Source: Atlantibacter subterraneus
GTDB taxonomy: Bacteria > Pseudomonadota > Gammaproteobacteria > Enterobacterales > Enterobacteriaceae
Direction: 5' to 3'
Assembly (NCBI RefSeq): GCF_007570865.1
Contig: NZ_VLPS01000009.1
Location: 248,001-312,000, forward strand
DNA: 64,000 nt
The position numbers and the translations under genes are program-made. Within the stretch, counting starts at the first letter, position 1. Every line of letters begins with the position of its first letter. Below the pieces are notes generated by a model, which was not told the DNA's origin, did no database searches, and saw only the letters and a program-made list of their open reading frames with translations. Of this stretch, positions 1 to 9,588 are shown in pieces.

Positions 1-525
1 GTCGGGGATGCTGGTGGTGGTAGAGGCTTTCAACTGCGGCGTACCGAGATACAGGAAACCGACGATTTTATCCTGCTCGCGGCATTCAAAGGCTTCACGC
101 ACCTGCGGGTTGTCGGTCATCGGGCCGCTGCGCCAGATACCGTTAAAGCCCTGCGCCAGCGCCGCCATCTGCATCGCCATGACCGCGCAACCGGCAGACA
201 GCAGTTGTTCCCACTGCGGCACTTTATGATGCTCTTCGCATTTGGCGACCACGGTGACGATCAGCGGCGCGCGAAACGGCCCGCTGCGCGCTTTTTCGAT
301 CGCTTTGTCGTCCAGCCCGCTGTCGCGCGCCGCTTTTTCCAGTAGCTGGCTGAAGCGCTCGCGGCCTTCGCCCTCGATCATAAAGAAGCGCCACGGCTGC
401 AGCGTGCCGTGATCCGGTGCGCGCATCGCGGCGCGGATAATGTTTTCACGCTGCTCGCCCTGCGGGGCGGGTTCCGCCAGGCGGGAAGCGCTACGGCGGT
501 TAACTAACAGGTCTAATGCATCCAT
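1..525 (-). CDS. ydjA: YdjA-type nitroreductase family protein (partial, 3' end outside the window)
   Basis: This is the first 175 codons of a gene on the minus strand; the rest lies beyond base 1. The start is the ATG whose complement is at 523-525, reading [15 protein letters not shown], which matches the E. coli YdjA N terminus as I recall it. YdjA is a small FMN-binding oxidoreductase of the nitroreductase fold whose physiological substrate is unclear. The conserved segments [21 protein letters not shown] and [13 protein letters not shown] are all present. It is divergent from sppA, as in E. coli. About the last 8-10 residues are missing. The family assignment is secure; the function in the cell is not. 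Confidence 0.93.
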   Translation of the reverse strand, partial: MDALDLLVNRRSASRLAEPAPQGEQRENIIRAAMRAPDHGTLQPWRFFMIEGEGRERFSQLLEKAARDSGLDDKAIEKARSGPFRAPLIVTVVAKCEEHHKVPQWEQLLSAGCAVMAMQMAALAQGFNGIWRSGPMTDNPQVREAFECREQDKIVGFLYLGTPQLKASTTTSIPD

Positions 526-700
526 TTTCCGGCTCCATCAGTGATTTTCTTACACAAAATTAACACACGCCCTTAGTTTGTTACAGCTTAGCGGGTGATT
601 GCTGCTGACAAGCGCGATCTCAAAATTTAGGATACCCTTCTTGCTAAACGTTCCGCATAGTGCGAACCGAGATCTTGTTAATCACCTTCAGGGAGAATCC

Positions 701-2551
701 ATGCGCACCCTTTGGCGTATTTTTGCCGGTTTTTTCAAGTGGACCTGGCGTCTGCTTAATTTCATCAGGGAACTGGTGCTCAATTTGTTCTTTATTTTGC
801 TGGTGCTGGTGGGCGTCGGGATTTGGCTGCAAATGAGCAACTCCCCTGCCGAGCCGTCGCGCGGCGCGCTGCTGCTGGATATCAGCGGCGTGGTAGTGGA
901 TAAACCCTCGGTGAGCAATAAGCTCGGCGTGATTGGCCGCCAGCTTTTTGGTGCCTCCTCCGACCGGCTTCAGGAAAACTCGCTGTTCGATATCGTCGAC
1001 GCCATTCGCCAGGCGAAAGACGACCGCAACATCACCGGCATTGTGCTCGATTTGCGTGATTTCGCCGGGGCCGATCAGCCTTCGATGCAGTATATCGGCA
1101 AGGCGCTGCGCGAATTCCGCGACAGCGGCAAGCCGGTGATCGCCACCGGCGACAGCTACAGCCAGGGGCAATACTACCTGGCGAGCTTCGCAAATAAAAT
1201 CTGGCTCTCCCCGCAGGGCACCGTCGATTTGCACGGTTTCGCCACCAACGGCCTGTATTACAAATCGCTGCTGGACAAGCTGAAGGTCACTACTCACGTG
1301 TTCCGCGTCGGCACGTATAAATCGGCGGTGGAGCCGTTTATCCGTGACGATATGTCGCCGGAAGCCCGCGACGCCGACAGCCGCTGGATTGGCGAGCTGT
1401 GGCAGAACTATCTGGCGACCATCGCGGCAAACCGCCAGATCCAGCCGAATCAGGTGTTCCCGGGCGCGGCGGCGCTGCTGGCTGGCTTGCAGCAGAACGG
1501 CGGCGATACCGCCAAATATGCCCTCGACAATAAGCTGGTGGATGCGCTGGGCTCGAGCGCCGAGGTGGAAAAATCACTCACCAAACAGTTCGGCTGGAGC
1601 AAAAAGGACAAAAATTACAGCGCCACCAGCTTCTACGATTATCAGCTGAACAAGCGTTCCGAACAGGGCGATGCGATTGCCGTGGTGTTCGCAAACGGCG
1701 CAATCATGGACGGTGAAGAAACCCCGGGCAACGTGGGCGGCGATACCACCGCCTCGCAGATCCGCGAAGCGCGTCTCGATCCGAAAGTGAAAGCGATAGT
1801 GCTGCGGGTTAACAGCCCTGGCGGCAGCGTCTCGGCATCGGAAGTGATTCGCGAAGAGCTGGCGGCAGCGAAAGCGGCGGGCAAACCGGTGGTGGTTTCG
1901 ATGGGCGGTATGGCGGCATCCGGCGGTTACTGGATCTCCACACCCGCCAACTACATTATGGCCAACCCGAGCACGCTTACCGGCTCCATCGGCATCTTCG
2001 GCGTGATTAACACCGTGGAAGACAGCCTGAGTTCCATCGGCGTACACACCGACGGCGTGGCAACGTCAGCGTTGGCGGACGTGTCGGTAACTAAAGCGCT
2101 GCCGCAGGAAGTGCAGCAGTTAATGCAACTGACTATCGAAAACGGCTATCAGCGCTTTATCAATCTGGTGGCCCAGTCGCGTAACAAAACGCCGCAGCAG
2201 ATCGACAGCATCGCCCAGGGCCACGTGTGGACCGGCCAGGACGCGAAGGCCAACGGTCTGGTCGACAGTCTGGGGGATTTCGACGATGCGCTGCACAAAG
2301 CGGCGGAGCTGGCGAAACTCAAGCAGTGGCATGCGGATTTCTATCAGGACGAGCCGACCTTTATGGATACCGTGTTCGCCAGCATGACCGGCTCGGTGCG
2401 CGCCATGCTGCCTGAAGCGCTCCAGGCCTATATCCCTGCGCCGGTCGTGCAGGCGGCCAGCGCGGTGAAAACCGAAACCGATAAACTGGCGGCGTTTAAC
2501 GACCCGCGCCACCGTTACGCGTTCTGCTTAACCTGCGGCGACGTCCGCTAA
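701..2551 (+). CDS. sppA: Signal peptide peptidase SppA (protease IV), 616 aa
   Basis: SppA is a membrane-anchored serine protease with a Ser/Lys dyad that degrades cleaved signal peptides in the inner membrane, facing the periplasm. An N-terminal membrane segment lies at about residues 22-45. The body has two tandem S49 domains. The dyad is visible: Lys207 in GTYKSAV and Ser407 in AASGGYW, two residues below the E. coli numbering (209/409), which fits the two-residue shorter protein. The ATG at 701 follows GGGAGAATCC and gives the family length. The frame is open upstream to 599, but no homologous residues are there. Monocistronic, with a terminator at 2561. Confidence 0.97.
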   Translation: MRTLWRIFAGFFKWTWRLLNFIRELVLNLFFILLVLVGVGIWLQMSNSPAEPSRGALLLDISGVVVDKPSVSNKLGVIGRQLFGASSDRLQENSLFDIVDAIRQAKDDRNITGIVLDLRDFAGADQPSMQYIGKALREFRDSGKPVIATGDSYSQGQYYLASFANKIWLSPQGTVDLHGFATNGLYYKSLLDKLKVTTHVFRVGTYKSAVEPFIRDDMSPEARDADSRWIGELWQNYLATIAANRQIQPNQVFPGAAALLAGLQQNGGDTAKYALDNKLVDALGSSAEVEKSLTKQFGWSKKDKNYSATSFYDYQLNKRSEQGDAIAVVFANGAIMDGEETPGNVGGDTTASQIREARLDPKVKAIVLRVNSPGGSVSASEVIREELAAAKAAGKPVVVSMGGMAASGGYWISTPANYIMANPSTLTGSIGIFGVINTVEDSLSSIGVHTDGVATSALADVSVTKALPQEVQQLMQLTIENGYQRFINLVAQSRNKTPQQIDSIAQGHVWTGQDAKANGLVDSLGDFDDALHKAAELAKLKQWHADFYQDEPTFMDTVFASMTGSVRAMLPEALQAYIPAPVVQAASAVKTETDKLAAFNDPRHRYAFCLTCGDVR

Positions 2552-2560
2552 CTTCATCCA

Positions 2561-2584
2561 GCCCGGCGATGCCGGGCTTTTTTT
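2561..2584 (+). terminator. Intrinsic terminator after sppA
   Basis: GCCCGGC, loop GAT, GCCGGGC, then a run of seven T. It lies 10 bases after the sppA stop and separates sppA from ansA. Confidence 0.9.
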
Positions 2585-2648
2585 CACGTCCAATCCAGGG
2601 CGCGCATCGTATATACTTCGCGTGTTTATCCTTAACGAACTCAATACC

Positions 2649-3665
2649 ATGTCCAAGAAATCGATTTACGTTGCCTATACCGGCGGCACCATCGGTATGC
2701 AGCGTTCCGAACAGGGCTACATTCCTGTTTCCGGCCATTTGCAGCGCCAACTGGCGCTGATGCCCGAGTTCCATCGCCCGGAAATGCCCGACTTCACTAT
2801 CCATGAATATCAGCCGCTAATGGATTCGTCGGATATGACGCCGGAAGACTGGCAGCACATCGCCGATGACATCAAAGACCATTACGACCAGTACGACGGC
2901 TTTGTGATCCTGCACGGCACCGACACCATGGCGTTTACCGCCTCGGCACTGTCGTTTATGCTGGAAAATCTCAGCAAGCCGGTAATTGTCACCGGGTCGC
3001 AAATCCCGCTGGCGGAGCTGCGCTCTGACGGGCAGATTAACCTGCTGAACGCGCTGTACGTGGCGGCGAACTACCCGATCAACGAAGTGACGCTGTTCTT
3101 CAATAACTGCCTGTACCGCGGCAACCGCACCACCAAAGCCCACGCCGACGGATTTAATGCCTTTGCCTCCCCTAACCTGTCGCCGCTGCTGGAAGCGGGC
3201 ATTCATATTCGCAAGCTGAACACGCCTGCCGCGCCGCACGGCGACGGGCCGCTGGTGGTTCACCCGATTACCCCGCAGCCGATTGGCGTGGTGACTATTT
3301 ATCCGGGGATTTCCGCCGATGTAGTGCGCAACTTCCTGCGTCAGCCGGTAAAAGCATTAATTTTACGCTCCTATGGCGTCGGCAACGCGCCGCAGAATCA
3401 GGAGTTTTTAAAAGAGCTGCAGGAAGCCAGCGAGCGCGGGATCGTGGTGGTGAATCTCACCCAGTGCATGTCCGGTAAAGTGAATATGGGCGGCTACGCC
3501 ACCGGTAACGCGCTGGCCCAGGCGGGAGTCATTGGCGGTTTTGATATGACCGTGGAAGCGACGCTGACCAAATTACATTTTTTATTAAGCCAGGGATTAA
3601 GCGCATCGGCTATTCGGCAAGCGATGATGCAAAACCTGCGAGGAGAACTCACGCCTGATGAATAA
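2649..3665 (+). CDS. ansA: Cytoplasmic L-asparaginase I, 338 aa
   Basis: Hydrolyses L-asparagine to aspartate and ammonia in the cytoplasm; this is the low-affinity type I enzyme. There is no signal peptide, unlike periplasmic AnsB. The two threonine motifs of the asparaginase fold are present: YTGGTIGM near the N terminus and HGTDTM around residue 90. Length equals that of E. coli AnsA when translation starts at the ATG at 2649 (MSKKSIYVAY). An in-frame start at 2622 would add nine unrelated residues. The stop codon overlaps the start of pncA, so the two genes are probably translated in a coupled way, as in E. coli. Confidence 0.97.
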   Translation: MSKKSIYVAYTGGTIGMQRSEQGYIPVSGHLQRQLALMPEFHRPEMPDFTIHEYQPLMDSSDMTPEDWQHIADDIKDHYDQYDGFVILHGTDTMAFTASALSFMLENLSKPVIVTGSQIPLAELRSDGQINLLNALYVAANYPINEVTLFFNNCLYRGNRTTKAHADGFNAFASPNLSPLLEAGIHIRKLNTPAAPHGDGPLVVHPITPQPIGVVTIYPGISADVVRNFLRQPVKALILRSYGVGNAPQNQEFLKELQEASERGIVVVNLTQCMSGKVNMGGYATGNALAQAGVIGGFDMTVEATLTKLHFLLSQGLSASAIRQAMMQNLRGELTPDE

Positions 3666-4317
3666 CGTCACCATCATGACCCAGCGTGCTCTGCTGCTAG
3701 TGGATTTACAGAACGATTTCTGCGCGGGCGGCGCGCTGGCGGTCGCAGAAGGCGACAGCACGGTAGATATCGCTAATCGCCTGATCGAATGGAGCCGCAC
3801 GCGCGGCGACGCGATTTTAGCCAGCCAGGACTGGCACCCGGCGGATCACGGCAGTTTCGCCAGCCAGCATGACGCCGAGCCGTTTACCCAGGGCGAGCTG
3901 GACGGTTTTCCGCAAACCTGGTGGCCGGATCACTGCGTACAGTTCACCGAGGGCGCGGAGCTGCATCCGCTGCTGAATCAGAAAGCCATTGACGCGGTAT
4001 TTCACAAAGGCGAGAACCCGCTGATTGACAGCTACAGCGCCTTTTTTGATAACGAACATCGCCAGAAAACCGCTCTCGACGAGTGGCTGCGTCATCACGG
4101 CATCAAAGAGCTGATCATTATGGGGTTGGCGACAGATTACTGCGTGAAGTTCACGGTACTGGATGCGCTAAAGCTCGGGTATACCGTCAACGTGATTACT
4201 GACGGCTGCCGCGGGGTAAACCTGAATCCGCAGGACAGCGCCCACGCGTTTATGGAAATGGCGGCGGAAGGCGCGACGCTGTTTACGCTGGATGACTGGC
4301 TGGAAACGCAGGCTTGA
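3658..4317 (+). CDS. pncA: Nicotinamidase/pyrazinamidase
   Basis: Converts nicotinamide to nicotinate in the NAD salvage cycle and also activates pyrazinamide. The isochorismatase-fold triad is visible: Asp in LLLVDLQNDF, Lys in FHKGENP and the nucleophilic Cys in GLATDYCVKF. Two starts are possible. ATG 3658 overlaps the ansA stop and has AGGAG at 3641-3645, giving 219 aa; ATG 3676 (MTQRALLLV) gives the 213 aa usual for the family but has no ribosome site. I took 3658 because of the ribosome site and the overlap with ansA. A hairpin terminator follows at 4319. Confidence 0.95.
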   Translation: MNNVTIMTQRALLLVDLQNDFCAGGALAVAEGDSTVDIANRLIEWSRTRGDAILASQDWHPADHGSFASQHDAEPFTQGELDGFPQTWWPDHCVQFTEGAELHPLLNQKAIDAVFHKGENPLIDSYSAFFDNEHRQKTALDEWLRHHGIKELIIMGLATDYCVKFTVLDALKLGYTVNVITDGCRGVNLNPQDSAHAFMEMAAEGATLFTLDDWLETQA

Positions 4318-4318
4318 T

Positions 4319-4343
4319 CAATGGCCCCTGCGAGGGGCCATTT
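4319..4343. terminator. Bidirectional terminator between convergent pncA and yeaC
   Basis: The stem CAATGGCCCCT / AGGGGCCATTTG with a GCG loop lies directly between the two convergent stop codons. T-rich sequence follows on the plus strand. Confidence 0.75.
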
Positions 4344-4344
4344 G

Positions 4345-4623
4345 TTATTCAGGGCGCATCTTCGCAATAGTCGGCGGAACAATCCCGAACTCTTCTTTGA
4401 ACTGCTGCTTACTTTTCATCACAATCTGGCCGTCGGTGCCAATCGACATATGGTCCGGGTTGTGATTGTGGCGCGTCTGCCACAGCATCACCAGTTGCAT
4501 ACTGTTGGCTTTTTGCTCGTCGGTTAACGCCACGCCATCAGGCCATTTGCCCAGCTCCACGGCGGTGACCAGCCGCTGATACACTTCCGGCGTCATGCTG
4601 TTAATCAGGTCATCAATGTTCAT
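4345..4623 (-). CDS. yeaC: YeaC, DUF1315 family protein, 92 aa
   Basis: A small conserved enterobacterial protein of unknown function, about the same length as E. coli YeaC (90 aa). The N terminus (MNIDDLINSMTPEVYQRL) and the central VMLWQ and IVMKSKQQ segments match what I recall of the family. It contains no signal peptide, membrane segment or recognisable catalytic motif. It lies 41 bases downstream of msrB on the same strand, so the two may be cotranscribed, but a sequence fitting the Cra consensus sits in the gap. Confidence 0.9.
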   Translation of the reverse strand: MNIDDLINSMTPEVYQRLVTAVELGKWPDGVALTDEQKANSMQLVMLWQTRHNHNPDHMSIGTDGQIVMKSKQQFKEEFGIVPPTIAKMRPE

Positions 4624-4650
4624 TTTCGCGCTGCTCCACTGGAATAGTTT

Positions 4651-4664
4651 GCTGAATCGATTTT
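4651..4664. promoter_or_regulatory. Candidate Cra (FruR) operator
   Basis: GCTGAATCGATTTT fits every position of the degenerate Cra consensus RSTGAAWCSNTHHW. It lies just 3' of msrB and 5' of yeaC, a short distance from gapA, a gene reported to be under Cra control in E. coli. The match is read by eye; occupancy is inference. Confidence 0.45.
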
Positions 4665-5078
4665 TCAGCCCTTTGTTTGTGCGCCGTTCTCATCATCGGT
4701 GAAGCTCAGCGAGGCGGAATTCACGCAGTAACGTTCGCCGGTGGGCTTCGGGCCATCCGGGAAAACGTGGCCTAAATGCGCATCACAGTTGCCGCAGCGG
4801 ATTTCGGTGCGCTGCATACCGTGTGAGTAATCATTCAAATAGCGGATCGCGTTTTCGCTCACCGGTTCGAAAAAGCTCGGCCAGCCGCAGCCCGAATCAT
4901 ACTTGGTTTGCGAGTTAAACAGCGCCGCATCGCACACCAGGCAATGGTAAACGCCCTCGCGCTTATTATGCAGCAAACGCCCGGTAAATGGCGCTTCGGT
5001 GCCATGTTGCTGAGTAACGTAGAACTGAACGTCGGTCAGCGTTTTCTTCAGATCTTCCGGGGAGTTGTTGTTAGCCAT
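4665..5078 (-). CDS. msrB: Peptide-methionine (R)-S-oxide reductase MsrB, 137 aa
   Basis: Reduces the R-sulfoxide of methionine in oxidised proteins, using thioredoxin. The two zinc CxxC pairs are visible as CLVC and CGNC, and the catalytic residue is the Cys in RYCVNSASL near the C terminus; there is no selenocysteine. The start at 5078 ([10 protein letters not shown]) gives exactly the E. coli length; an upstream in-frame ATG at 5111 would add residues not in the family. It is transcribed divergently from gapA across a 346-base regulatory region, as in E. coli. Confidence 0.96.
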   Translation of the reverse strand: MANNNSPEDLKKTLTDVQFYVTQQHGTEAPFTGRLLHNKREGVYHCLVCDAALFNSQTKYDSGCGWPSFFEPVSENAIRYLNDYSHGMQRTEIRCGNCDAHLGHVFPDGPKPTGERYCVNSASLSFTDDENGAQTKG

Positions 5079-5199
5079 AAGTTCACATCTCGGCAGGGTT
5101 AAACAGATCACATTATCTGCCAGATTCTAACAAAACATTAACAGTACGGTGCTAACTTTTGATCTAAACTTAGTGCCAGGTAAACGGCAGCGGGTTGTT

Positions 5200-5215
5200 T
5201 GTGACTCACATCACA
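5200..5215. promoter_or_regulatory. CRP-cAMP binding site upstream of gapA / msrB
   Basis: TGTGACTCACATCACA has both perfect CRP half-sites (TGTGA, six-base spacer, TCACA). It lies 210 bases before the gapA start and 120 before msrB. CRP control of gapA is established in E. coli; the site is directly visible here. The rest of 5079-5424 is promoter region with no gene I can support. Confidence 0.8.
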
Positions 5216-5353
5216 ATTTTCATCTCGCTGTTCTTTAAAATGTCCCGCGGCGTCCCCATGTGGGATGGCAGCACAAAAGGAAATGTTTGACGTGTTATTC
5301 GCGCAAAGGTTGTTCACCAGATTGATTTGTCGCAATGATTGACACGATTCCGC

Positions 5354-5381
5354 TTGACGCTGCGTAAGGTTTTTGTAATTT
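5354..5381 (+). promoter_or_regulatory. Candidate proximal gapA promoter
   Basis: A -35 box TTGACG (5354-5359), a 16-base spacer and a -10 box TAATTT (5376-5381), 43 bases before the gapA start codon. E. coli gapA has several promoters; which one this corresponds to was not determined. Confidence 0.5.
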
Positions 5382-5412
5382 TACAACCAACCTTTTATTC
5401 ACTAACAAATAG

Positions 5413-6420
<1,008 letters not shown>

Positions 6421-6445
6421 GTTGAGATGAACGATTGATCCTGAG

Positions 6446-6472
6446 AGGGCGACGATGGTCGCCCTTTTTTTT
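6446..6472 (+). terminator. Intrinsic terminator after gapA
   Basis: AGGGCGAC, loop GATG, GTCGCCCT, then eight T. It lies 25 bases after the gapA stop and ahead of yeaD. Confidence 0.93.
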
Positions 6473-6495
6473 GGTCTGAACAGAGGATGATGGAC

Positions 6496-7383
6496 ATGAT
6501 AAATCGTATTTTCGCACTGCCGGTAGTAGAGCAAATCACGCCCGCGATTTCGCTGCGCAAGATGGACGAGCTGGATGTGGTGGTGATCGACCATCCCAAA
6601 GCCCGCGCATCGCTGACTCTTCAGGGCGCGCATCTGCTCTCCTGGAAACCGGCTGGCGAAGACGAAGTGCTGTGGTTAAGCGACAACACGCCGTTCAGCA
6701 AAGGCGTAGCCATCCGCGGCGGCGTGCCGATTTGCTGGCCGTGGTTCGGCCCGGCGGCGCAGAAAGATCTGCCTTCCCACGGCTTCGCCCGTAACCTGCC
6801 CTGGACGCTACAGGCCCATAACGAAGATGAAAACGGCGTTGTGGTCACCTTTGAACTGCAGAGCAGTGACGTTTCTAAGCAGTACTGGCCGCACGACTTC
6901 ACCCTGTACGCGCGCTTTAAGCTGGGCGCAACCTGCGAGATGGAGCTGGAAGCTCACGGTGAGTTTGAAACTTACTCCGCACTGCACACTTACTTCAACG
7001 TGGGTGATATCAGCGCGGTGAAAGTGAGCGGCCTGGGCGATCGCTTCATTGATAAAGTGAACGACGCCAAGGAAGACGTACTGGCTGACGGCGTGCAAAC
7101 TTTCCCGGATCGCACCGACCGCGTGTACCTGAACCCGGAAGCGTGCAGCGTAATCCACGATGGCGCGCTGAAACGCACCATTGACGTGCTCCATCATCAC
7201 CACTGCAACGTTGTGGGCTGGAACCCGGGCCCGGCGCTGTCTAAAGCCATGGCAGATATGCCGGACGACGGCTACAAAACGTTTGTCTGTGTTGAAACCG
7301 CCTGCGCCACCGTGGCTCAGAAAGCCAGCGAAGAGAAACCGTCTCGCCTGGCGCAGTCTCTGCGCGTCGCCAAAAAAGCGTAA
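6496..7383 (+). CDS. yeaD: D-hexose-6-phosphate mutarotase YeaD, 295 aa
   Basis: Belongs to the galactose-mutarotase-like fold and interconverts alpha and beta anomers of hexose-6-phosphates. Family signatures are easy to see: GAHLLSWKP, IRGGVPICWPWF, HGFARNLPW, the catalytic-region HTYFNVGD and the C-terminal FVCVETA. Three ATGs are clustered at 6487, 6490 and 6496; GAGG at 6483-6486 is best spaced for 6496, which also gives the family length (E. coli 294). It lies just downstream of the gapA terminator, as in E. coli. Confidence 0.95.
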   Translation: MINRIFALPVVEQITPAISLRKMDELDVVVIDHPKARASLTLQGAHLLSWKPAGEDEVLWLSDNTPFSKGVAIRGGVPICWPWFGPAAQKDLPSHGFARNLPWTLQAHNEDENGVVVTFELQSSDVSKQYWPHDFTLYARFKLGATCEMELEAHGEFETYSALHTYFNVGDISAVKVSGLGDRFIDKVNDAKEDVLADGVQTFPDRTDRVYLNPEACSVIHDGALKRTIDVLHHHHCNVVGWNPGPALSKAMADMPDDGYKTFVCVETACATVAQKASEEKPSRLAQSLRVAKKA

Positions 7384-7393
7384 GTTCAACCCC

Positions 7394-7419
7394 CTCCCCT
7401 TGCCCGGCGGTAAGGGGAG
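7394..7419. terminator. Hairpin between convergent yeaD and yeaE
   Basis: The inverted repeat CTCCCCTT / AAGGGGAG encloses TGCCCGGCGGT-type sequence. There is no clear T run, so termination is weakly supported; the loop shares TTGCCCGGCGGT with the hairpin at 28296. Confidence 0.45.
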
Positions 7420-7424
7420 CGGTG

Positions 7425-8285
7425 TTACACCACATCCAGCGGCATTTTTCTGCCCGGTGGCGGAAATGCGGCATCCAGTTGTTCAATATCCTGCGCGGTT
7501 AATTTCACATCCAGCGCGGCGGCATTCTCTTCTACATGTTCAATCGTCGAGGCTTTCGGAATGGCGAGTACGCCAGGACGACGGATCACCCATGCCAGCA
7601 GCACCTGCGCGGCGGTTACGCCTTTATCACGGGCAATGGCATTCACTACCGGGTCATTCATCAGGTCGTCACGCAGTCGCCCGGCCTGGGCCAGCGGGCA
7701 GTAAGCCATTACCGGCATATGGCGTTCGGCGCACCACGGCAGCAAATCGTATTCAATGCCCCGGGAACCGAGGTGGTACAGCACCTGATTGGTTGCGCAC
7801 TCCTTGCCGCCTTGCAGCATCCACAGGGTTTGCATATCGTCGGCGTCGAGATTTGACACGCCCCAGCGGCCAATCTTGCCCTGCGCCATCAGCGATTCCA
7901 TGGCGGCGATGGTGTCTTCAAAGGGGATATTGCCGCGCCAGTGCAGCAGATACAGGTCGAGATAATCGGTGCCGAGCCGTTTCAGGCTGGCCTCGCAGGC
8001 GGCCTGGGCTTTTTGCCCGCCGGCATTCCACGGGTAGACTTTCGAGACCAGATAAACTTCATCACGCCTGCCGCGAATCGCCTCGCCGACCACGTGTTCC
8101 GCGCCGCCTTCCGCGTACATTTCTGCGGTGTCGATCAGCGTCAGCCCCAGGTCGATGCCCCGTTGCAGCGCGGCGACTTCCTGACGGCGCTGGGCAGCGT
8201 TTTCACCCATATACCATGTGCCCTGCCCGATTGCCGGGATCGGCGAAGGATGAGAAAAGAAATAACGCAGTTGATGGCTGTTCAT
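7425..8285 (-). CDS. yeaE: Aldo-keto reductase YeaE, 286 aa
   Basis: An NADPH-dependent aldo-keto reductase; E. coli YeaE is reported to reduce methylglyoxal. The TIM-barrel AKR signatures are visible: GQGTWYMG at the N terminus, the catalytic Asp/Tyr segment LIDTAEMYAEGG, LVSKVYPW, the LLHW motif and the C-terminal cofactor loop AIPKAST. The start at 8285 (MNSHQLRYF) has AAGGA five bases upstream; an ATG two codons earlier is possible. In E. coli I recall mipA next; here a carbohydrate island starts instead. Confidence 0.94.
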   Translation of the reverse strand: MNSHQLRYFFSHPSPIPAIGQGTWYMGENAAQRRQEVAALQRGIDLGLTLIDTAEMYAEGGAEHVVGEAIRGRRDEVYLVSKVYPWNAGGQKAQAACEASLKRLGTDYLDLYLLHWRGNIPFEDTIAAMESLMAQGKIGRWGVSNLDADDMQTLWMLQGGKECATNQVLYHLGSRGIEYDLLPWCAERHMPVMAYCPLAQAGRLRDDLMNDPVVNAIARDKGVTAAQVLLAWVIRRPGVLAIPKASTIEHVEENAAALDVKLTAQDIEQLDAAFPPPGRKMPLDVV

Positions 8286-8297
8286 AAGCATCCTTAT

Positions 8298-9398
8298 TTA
8301 GTGAGCATCTTCATTCAAGCCTAACCCACCCTGGTCATTGTCGCAGCCCATTTCTGCGCGCGCGGCATGGCGCGTAGCCTGTGTCACCGTCCCGCAATCA
8401 CGCATTGTTCCCTGCAACAACAGGTTATAGACCGGTGCCTCAGGGCGGTTGAGCCGATTTTGCAGTACATGAACCGCTTCAACACCCAGTTCCCGACACG
8501 GCACCGCGATCCCACTGAAGCGGGTATCCAGAAGGTTCTCAAGATTCCAGGCAAAGTCGGTGGTGATCAGCGACATATCCTGCGGGATGCGCACGCGATG
8601 CTGTTCCAGAACGCGTATTACGCCTGCGGCCATCCCTACGCTGCCGGGAAAAATCACCTCCGGCCATTCGCTGGACGGGCGCTGATTCAGCCACGCACGT
8701 AGCGACTGTTGCGTTTCGTCGGCGGAAAATCCTTCCGTGACAATCAGCGCCTGTTGCGGGTTAAACGCGACGTGATGAAAGCGGTACGCGTCTTTAACGC
8801 CGTTTAACCGATCATAAAGCGTTTCCCGCCGCAGAGAGGTGATGGTTAATATTCGTCGGTGACCGCGTTCAAATACATTATTCAGCGCACTAAAACCAAT
8901 AGCGTAATGATCGGGAGAAACGGCATCAAGCCGCATTTCACGATCGTGAGTATTAATTAATACGCAGGGTTTATTGAGCGTTGCGGCAAGATTAAGGATT
9001 GTCGGATCATCCGTACCGATAATAATGATGGCGTTAATATCTTTATGACGCGCCTTATCGAGAAAAACACTCACATCGGCGCGCTGTTCTTCCAGCCCGC
9101 ACCAGGAAAGATAAATATTCCAGGGTGCCAGCGCATCGGCGATCCCTTTGGTCACTTCCCGATAGAAAATATCGCCGCGGGCATTAAAGGTTCGCGCCGG
9201 GGCAAATACCGCAATTCCTTTTATCAGCAATCGTCCAAAAGCCAGTTCATCCAGCACGCCCAGTTTGCGTGCGCATTGAATGATAGCGTTGCGCGCCCGA
9301 TCGCTGGTGTAGGCTTTGCCACTGAGCACCCGCGATACGGTGCTCACGGAGTACCCGGTTAGCGCGGCGATATCATCCATTTTCAGCTTGCCGGACAT
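8298..9398 (-). CDS. LacI/GalR-family transcriptional regulator of the sugar island, 366 aa
   Basis: The N terminus holds a LacI-type helix-turn-helix (about residues 5-25, IAALTGYSVSTVSRVL) followed by a hinge and a periplasmic-binding-protein-like sensor domain (about 60-330). The hinge helix is short and divergent. It is divergent from the first oxidoreductase gene, with a 190-base shared promoter region, and lies 12 bases beyond yeaE. Position implies it controls the 9.6-15.6 kb operon and senses that pathway's sugar, probably as a repressor; the ligand cannot be read from the sequence. The last ~25 residues (rich in Ala, Arg, Asn, Asp) extend past the usual LacI end. I know no specific name for it. 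Confidence 0.9.
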   Translation of the reverse strand: MSGKLKMDDIAALTGYSVSTVSRVLSGKAYTSDRARNAIIQCARKLGVLDELAFGRLLIKGIAVFAPARTFNARGDIFYREVTKGIADALAPWNIYLSWCGLEEQRADVSVFLDKARHKDINAIIIIGTDDPTILNLAATLNKPCVLINTHDREMRLDAVSPDHYAIGFSALNNVFERGHRRILTITSLRRETLYDRLNGVKDAYRFHHVAFNPQQALIVTEGFSADETQQSLRAWLNQRPSSEWPEVIFPGSVGMAAGVIRVLEQHRVRIPQDMSLITTDFAWNLENLLDTRFSGIAVPCRELGVEAVHVLQNRLNRPEAPVYNLLLQGTMRDCGTVTQATRHAARAEMGCDNDQGGLGLNEDAH

Positions 9399-9465
9399 AA
9401 TGTGATCTCCCTCGCAATCACTTTCTGCAATTTTTTGCCGTTCCAGTTTGCTGATTTTTAGAATA

Positions 9466-9503
9466 TTTATTTGCGGCTTAATGCTTTTCTTATTTTATTT
9501 GCG
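9466..9503. promoter_or_regulatory. Repeated TTTATTTGCG in the divergent promoter region
   Basis: The ten-base word TTTATTTGCG occurs at 9466-9475 and again at 9494-9503, 28 bases apart, in the regulator/oxidoreductase intergenic stretch. Neither copy forms a clear CG-centred LacI-type palindrome, so an operator role is only a possibility. AT-rich composition makes chance repeats likelier. Confidence 0.25.
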
Positions 9504-9588
9504 AGTCTTGTCAGAGATTCACTTTGCCGCAGTCGCCCCCTTTTTTTATTTTCTGCCTGACCGCTTCAGAAAATAATAAAGGTGAAAA

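Noticed and set aside
7181-8287. A 368-codon plus-strand frame running across yeaD, the intergenic gap and antisense yeaE
   Set aside because: It spans the ends of two well-supported genes in wrong frames; the translation is Arg/Pro/Ala-rich and has no family resemblance.
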